NCBI GenBank assembly: GCA_025330725.1
Contig: JAIWND010000015.1
Location: 734,105 to 798,104, forward strand
Length of the DNA stretch: 64,000 nt
Direction of reading: 5' to 3'
Source of the DNA: Chlamydoabsidia padenii
Lineage: Eukaryota; Mucoromycota; Mucoromycetes; Mucorales; Cunninghamellaceae
Below are positions 59,200 through 64,000 of the stretch, one piece after another; position 1 is the first letter of the stretch, and each line of letters opens with the position of its first letter. The notes under the pieces are model-generated. The model searched no databases, was not told the DNA's origin, and saw nothing but the letters and a program-made list of their open reading frames with translations. Position numbers and translations under genes: made by a program.

Positions 59200-59270
59200 T
59201 GCGCGGTCGGGGAATCGAACCCCGGCCCTTCGCGTGGCAGGCGAAGATTATACCACTTAACCAACCGCGC
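59200..59270 (-). tRNA. tRNA-Gly (GCC)
   Basis: The 71 nt gene has a 7 bp acceptor stem GCGCGGT/ACCGCGC, a D-arm with GGTTAAGTGG, the anticodon loop CTGCCAC on the TTCGC/GCGAA stem, and T-arm GGGGTTCGATTCCCC (a good B box). The discriminator is A, and no CCA is encoded. No intron is present. A TTTT terminator follows at 59191-59194 on the minus strand. Confidence 0.96.
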
Positions 59271-60027
59271 TTATATATTTCGCCAATTTCTATGTATTAT
59301 ATAAAGCAGGTATGTCGGGGTTTGTAAATTTGAAATAGCGATTGTTAATTGTTGTCCTTTATTGATAATAAAATAAACACATATTTATACTATTCTATAA
59401 TTCTAGCAGCTTCCTTTATGTCTATTACTAGTATACCCGAGGGGAAACTACTGGTGTTGTATTAATCATAAAGGTTGTAGAATCTACCACGATATTCTTG
59501 TGGATCGGTCGTTCAATGTCGGAGTGTAACGGAGAAAGAATTTGGCCGTTTCTTTCTCCGCTTTGTACCTGCGGTTACTAAAGGTACTTCACGATGGTCA
59601 GCTGTCGGGATTTGAATTCTCTCGCTAGGGTCAGCGAGACAGACAATTTGAAAGTTCGGAATCTTGTATATAAAACACCTACGTCAAAATCAACGTGATT
59701 CCTATTTGCGAGCTTTACAAGGTTTTTTTTTTTTTAGTAAAATAACATTATATCTTGGTTTAAATGGTTTTGCTTGTCTATTATATCTTGTTTTATTTCT
59801 TTTTACTGCCTTTAATCGAACGAGAAGACATATTTAGCTAGATTACATTGGTTCCGCTTGAATCCGATGCGGCGGAGGTTGAATACACGGTATGCATAAT
59901 TTTACATTGTTCGTTTTCAAATATATACATGGTCATAAAAGCAATTACTTTATTTAAAAAAAAAAAAAAAAAGCAAGTTATCCACACAGAGTATACGAGC
60001 GATAACCTATAGCTAAACTATTCTATT
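59271..60027. other. Intergenic with a perfect hairpin
   Basis: It holds the hairpin at 59530-59560, TCGGGATTTGAATTC at 59605-59619 and GTCGGGGTTTG at 59312-59322. No ORF or RNA gene is recognised. Confidence 0.4.
59530..59560. other. Perfect 11 bp inverted repeat, 9 nt loop
   Basis: CGGAGAAAGAA (59530-59540) pairs exactly with TTCTTTCTCCG (59550-59560). Confidence 0.7.
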
Positions 60028-61118
60028 CTAAACCTCCGTGAATACAGTTGACTATTCTTGGTGACGACGCTGATAAGTTTGCCACTGGTAACGTTGATCG
60101 ATCCAGATAAATATCCTTCAGTTGCCTAATAGGTACAAAAAAAAAAAAAAAAAAAAAAAGAGTGAATCCATTAATATATTCAATCCACCCACTTTTATCC
60201 ATTATAACCTACTTTGCAATGTCTTCCGGTGAGGTCCAAGTGGAGAAATCAGCATCAGGCATAAATTGTCGGTTCATGGGTGTATCAATGGTCACACTAA
60301 ACAAGAGGAAGAAAAAAAGAGTACAGAAGGTGAGACAATCATACCATCATTTTACCTGTCTTTTTTTCCTCTTTTATTGTTACTTACGGGCAAAGAGTGA
60401 TAACCTTGGCATCTTGAGGAAGCCCGCCATTGGAAGCAGCCAAATCTTGGAGTAAGGTGATGCACAGCTGCTTTAGCAACACCATAACCAATCATACCAG
60501 GAGTAGCATTTAGAGCAGCTAGAGCACCTGTAAGAGATAAAAGACCCCACTATATAAAAGGAGATGATGATGAGATTCTACTACCTTCAAAAAAAAAAAA
60601 AAAAAGTAATTTCTATTATTATTTACGGTTGGAGGTAATGTTGCAGCAATATGAGAGGCAACCAAAGAGGAGTTGACGCTTTGGCTTAACCATTAATTCA
60701 GCAGAATCAAAAAGGCTAGAAATGTAAAATGCCGTCGAGTTAGTTTAATCCTGCTAGTATATCTACTGTTTTACCTTTGCTTGCTGCGTTTCCACCAGCC
60801 CATCCACCAGCAAACAAAAGATGCCAGCAAGTTTGTTTCCGCCAAGTATAGAGTCCAATGATTGTGTTTGATTTGCTGACCTTGTTCTGCCAAAGTATGA
60901 TTGACATTGGTTGAGAGAGTTGACATCGGCTTCTTTGTTCTCAACCAGATCAATATTGATAATACGCTATTTTTTTGTCAAGATGTATCAAGTTAATTAT
61001 AAAAACGTTCCTGGTCGTGGTTTCATCTTTTTCAACTTACGAATCCCTTTGACTTGAAGTAAGTAACCAAAGAGCGTCCAAGGCCACCTGCACCACCGTA
61101 AATTGCAAGAGTAGACAT
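60028..61118 (-). pseudogene. QDPR: Quinoid dihydropteridine reductase-like gene, frame-broken
   Basis: The short-chain dehydrogenase fold is recognisable throughout: start MSTLAIYGGAGGLGRSLVTY at 61118, then [90 protein letters not shown] and [19 protein letters not shown], the order and motifs of QDPR. These pieces lie in different frames: about six single-base indels are needed, most at short homopolymers (for example CCAA for CAA). Introns remain intact. The enzyme recycles quinonoid dihydrobiopterin with NADH. Because every change is a one-base length change and no catalytic motif is lost, a sequencing or assembly cause is as likely as real decay. Confidence 0.8.
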
Positions 61119-61920
61119 TCTGTGTATAATTAAGTGTTGGGGAGTAAAGAAAAGGAGGAAGAAAAAAAAAAAAAAAAAAAAAGGCGGGCTCGTCTTTTTT
61201 TTTTTTTTTTTGGACCGTGAGAAAATTTCCCGCCAATGCGGCATTTGAATCCGGGAGTATCAGTGGTAGTTCCTGCCATGAGTCGCATACAATACATCAT
61301 CGAGACGACTGTCAAAGATGAATCAAGTATGTAACTGGTCTAATAAAAAAAAGAGGAAAGGAAATAAAAAAGAAAAGATGATGATATTATGGAACAAAGT
61401 AATTACTACACAGTATGTTGACTTGATAGGAATAAAACAAGTTCCCTATTGCGGCATACTTTGGCAATAATGCATCTTCTTCTTACTAATGTTTTCAATC
61501 GAAATAAGTATGGAAGCATTTAAAGAAACCACCTTTTTGTTTCCTGGTGTAGGATTTTCCGTTTCTCCAACCCAAAATAGGAATGTAATTTTTTCCGCTC
61601 AGTCCAATCAGGTACAGTAACATCAAGCATTAGTTGATATTGTGGGAAACCAGAACAATTACATAAAAGCGTTGTATGTCATAATTAAGTATTGTTCTGA
61701 TTGTTGAGCACTTTATAATCTTAATAAAATGATGTAAACATACCTTCCTCACACTTTGATCAACCTCCATTCCCGTGATTGAATATTCATATGTCGGCCA
61801 ATCAAAAACTTTTTCGGAATAATGGTGGCCATAAAAGAACCTAGGGGGGGGGAGGGTGGGAATTTATTCTTTTCCCCTTTCTTTCACTCTTTCATTCTAT
61901 TTATAAAAACAACGTCAACC
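61119..61920. other. Divergent promoter region, no gene seen
   Basis: It contains A and T runs at 61159-61182 and 61196-61211, a motif pair at 61222-61250 (AAAATTTCCCGCC and TGCGGCATTTGAAT, about 105-130 bp upstream of the QDPR start) and a run of G at 61844 before the AACS start. Confidence 0.45.
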
Positions 61921-64000
61921 ATGCTGGACGAAGCTGATCTCACCTTTAACCCCAAATGCCTTTGGACTCCTAGTCATCCTGAAGATACTGCCATGGACCG
62001 ATTCAGGCGCGATGTTAATGACAAGTACCATCTCTCCAACTGTAAGTCAAAAAGAAAAAGAAGAAGAAAAACGTCCACGTTGTTTAAACTAATCTTCTTT
62101 TATTATTAAAAAGCTAATTATGGAGAACTTTATGAATGGTCTATCAACAAACCGGAAGAATTTTGGTCTGAAGTATGGGATACAACTGGAATAATCTCTT
62201 CTGTCAAGTCGTCGCGGGTTTTCGATACTTCTCGTCGTATGGACTCCATTCCAGAATGGTTTGAAGGTGCGCGATTGAATGTGGCAGAAAACATGTTATG
62301 GTGCCGTGATGGTGATAAGACTGCCATTATTGCCACAGGTAATAATAATAATAATAATAATAATATTAAAACAGTTTACTCCCCCCCCTTCTATAAAGAA
62401 GACTAAGGATAATAACTAACAACCCCTCCCCCCCTTTTTTATGTTAGGCGAAGGTCATGGACATCAACATATCAGCTATGCGGAACTTTACAACAAGGTG
62501 CTTCAATGTGCTGAAGCTATGAAGGCATCTGGTATTCAAGAAGGTGATCGTGTTGCTGCTTATATTCCTAACTGTGCCGAAGCTGTCATCGCTATGTTGG
62601 CTGCCACAAGTATGGGTGCTATTTGGAGGTAATGTATCAAAAAGACAATGGATAAATAAAAGATGAATGCCGAATACTGATCTACAATTATTATCGTTTA
62701 GCTCCACTTCTCCTGACTTTGGAACAACTGTAAGTAAGGAATTAATTACTTAAATAAGGTTTAGCTGATCCGAACATTCTTACTTTTTACATAGGGTGTT
62801 CTTGATCGATTCACTCAAATTAAACCCAAGATTCTTTTCTCTGTGAACGCAGTTTATTACAATGGAAAAACTCTTGATCACCTACCTAAAATACAAGCTG
62901 TAGTGAAGGATCTCCCTTCAGTGGAAAAGGTGGTGATGATTCCTTTCGTCAACGAAATGCCAATGGGTGACATCGAACGAAGGTAAAGCAAAAGAAGACT
63001 AATTGAAACCCCGTTTTTAACCCTGGAGGAGGTTTTTTTTTTCTCACGGCATCTGTATATATAGTGTTACGTGGGATCAGTTTTTGAATACAGTGCCTGT
63101 GGACAGACTTCCTACCGAAATCAGCTTCAAGCAACTACCCTTCAACCATCCTGCGTTTATCTTATTCAGCTCTGGCACAACTGGTCTTCCTAAATGTATT
63201 GTCCATTCTGGTGCTGGTCTCCTATTACAACTGAAGAAGGAACATATACTACATGGTGATATGACGGCTGATGATGTCCTCTTTTATTACACAACAACTG
63301 GTTGGATGATGTGGAATTGGCTGGTGGCTGGTCTCAGTGTTGGGGCAACCATTGTCCTTTGGGATGGTAGTCCTTTTAAACCTGCTCCTATCTCTTTATG
63401 GAATCTCGCTGATGAAGTTGAATGTCACACATTGGGGTGCATCGGCCAAATATATCCAATCTCTACAAGAAGCTGGTGGTCCATCCAAGTAAGGAATACT
63501 CGGGGGGAAAAGAAGATAAAGGGGGGGGGAGAGATAAAGGGGTATGACGTTTTACAATGAATACACGTGGACATGGATAACTGTTTATTAATCACTCATT
63601 ATATTTATTTATAGTGGACTTGTGCAAATTGGACAAACTCAAGGCTGTCTACTCTACTGGATCTCCTTTGAAACCTGAAAGTTTCGACTTTGTTTATGAA
63701 CATATCAAGAAGGATGTCATGCTTGGAAGTATTACCGGTGGTACTGACATTTGCTCATTGTTTGCTGGCCATAATGCTGCTCTACCTGTCTACCGTGGGG
63801 AAATCCAATGTATTTGTCTTGGTATGAAGATTGAATCTTGGACTGCTGATAGTAAGTGCACAAGGATCCTACAAAAAAAAAAAAAAAAAAAAAAAAAAAG
63901 GTGGTGGTGGTGGGGAAGGAAACAGCGGCAGTATCTAATCTTTGTTTCGTTGTAGAAAACTCTGTCAAGGGTAAAGCGGCAGACCTGGTGTGCACATCAC
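61921..64000 (+). CDS. AACS: Acetoacetyl-CoA synthetase, 3' partial
   Basis: Exons begin 61921-62041, 62114-62338, 62448-62628, 62702-62730, about 62796-62981 and 63065-63488; the gene runs off the window. Family signs are FNPKCLWTPSHPEDTAMDRF, the VAENML entry, the AMP-binding motif ILFSSGTTGLPKCIVHS, TTTGWMMWNWLVAGL and STGSPLKPESFDFVY with GSITGGTDICSLFAGHN. It is an adenylate-forming enzyme that activates acetoacetate in the cytosol for sterol or lipid synthesis. At about 63420 the frame jumps: ADEVE is followed out of frame by WGASAKYIQSLQEAGG, as if one base were inserted, and the next join (63489-63614) is also off by one. Both are in the indel-rich right end. Confidence 0.88.
63872..63899 (+). 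repeat. A run in an AACS intron
   Basis: An A tract of about 28 bases lies after the donor at 63852. Confidence 0.8.

Noticed and set aside
1..64000. CRISPR arrays, bacterial operons, riboswitches or an rRNA operon
   Set aside because: None seen; repeats lack the short direct-repeat/unique-spacer pattern and the genes are spliced eukaryotic genes.

Overview
The window is nuclear DNA of a filamentous fungus, most likely an early-diverging Mucoromycota (Mucorales-like) species; the species call is inference. Evidence: dense genes with many short introns (mostly 45-120 bp, gtaag donors, nag acceptors), AT-rich intergenic DNA with long A/T runs, a fungal Ty3-type retrotransposon, and fungal protein families (Reg1-like PP1 subunit, Dal5-like transporter, Mso1-like protein). 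No bacterial operon or CRISPR is visible.

Layout. 1-2423: 3' part of a Q-rich WD40 co-repressor-like gene (+), then a solo repeat. 3455-6215: a small Cys-rich gene (-) and mitochondrial enoyl reductase (-). 6468-8476: Reg1-like protein (+). 9304-15319: a complete 17-exon formin (+). 15652-17414: AMFR/Hrd1-type RING ligase (+). 18183-20166: RTF1 (-). 20505-22652: seven-TM protein (-). 23139-23740: complex I NDUFA12 (-). 24305-25214: a decayed gene. 25812-31001: PDS5 (+). 31748-34146: AtuA/DUF1446 protein (-), divergent from mitochondrial prolyl-tRNA synthetase (34742-36903, +). 37904-39970: MFS transporter (+). 40530-40917: mitochondrial bS16 (+).

From 41.9 to 46.7 kb lies an accessory island: tandem arrays of two related repeat types (A about 240 bp, B about 180 bp) in inverted orientation around a 2.8 kb centre with broken coding sequence, like a foldback transposon. 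Then come a Ser-rich gene (46889-49249, -), a decayed multi-exon gene (49550-51192, -), PDCD5 (51422-52173, +) and an Mso1-like gene (52497-53994, -). A nearly intact Ty3/Gypsy element (54160-59156, minus orientation) sits 43 bp past the 3' end of a tRNA-Gly(GCC) gene. The right end holds a frame-broken dihydropteridine-reductase gene (60028-61118, -) and acetoacetyl-CoA synthetase (61921 to the window end, +).

Common themes: mitochondrial functions (enoyl reductase, NDUFA12, ProRS, bS16), chromatin and cohesion (RTF1, PDS5) and cytoskeleton/exocytosis (formin, Mso1-like). The genes are not an obvious cluster. What links many of them is a recurring promoter-like motif, TCGGGATTTGAA and variants, roughly 70-120 bp upstream of at least ten start codons; the same core occurs inside the A/B repeats. 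A second theme is data quality: single-base homopolymer-type indels cluster from about 58.7 to 63.6 kb and may be assembly error rather than real pseudogenisation.
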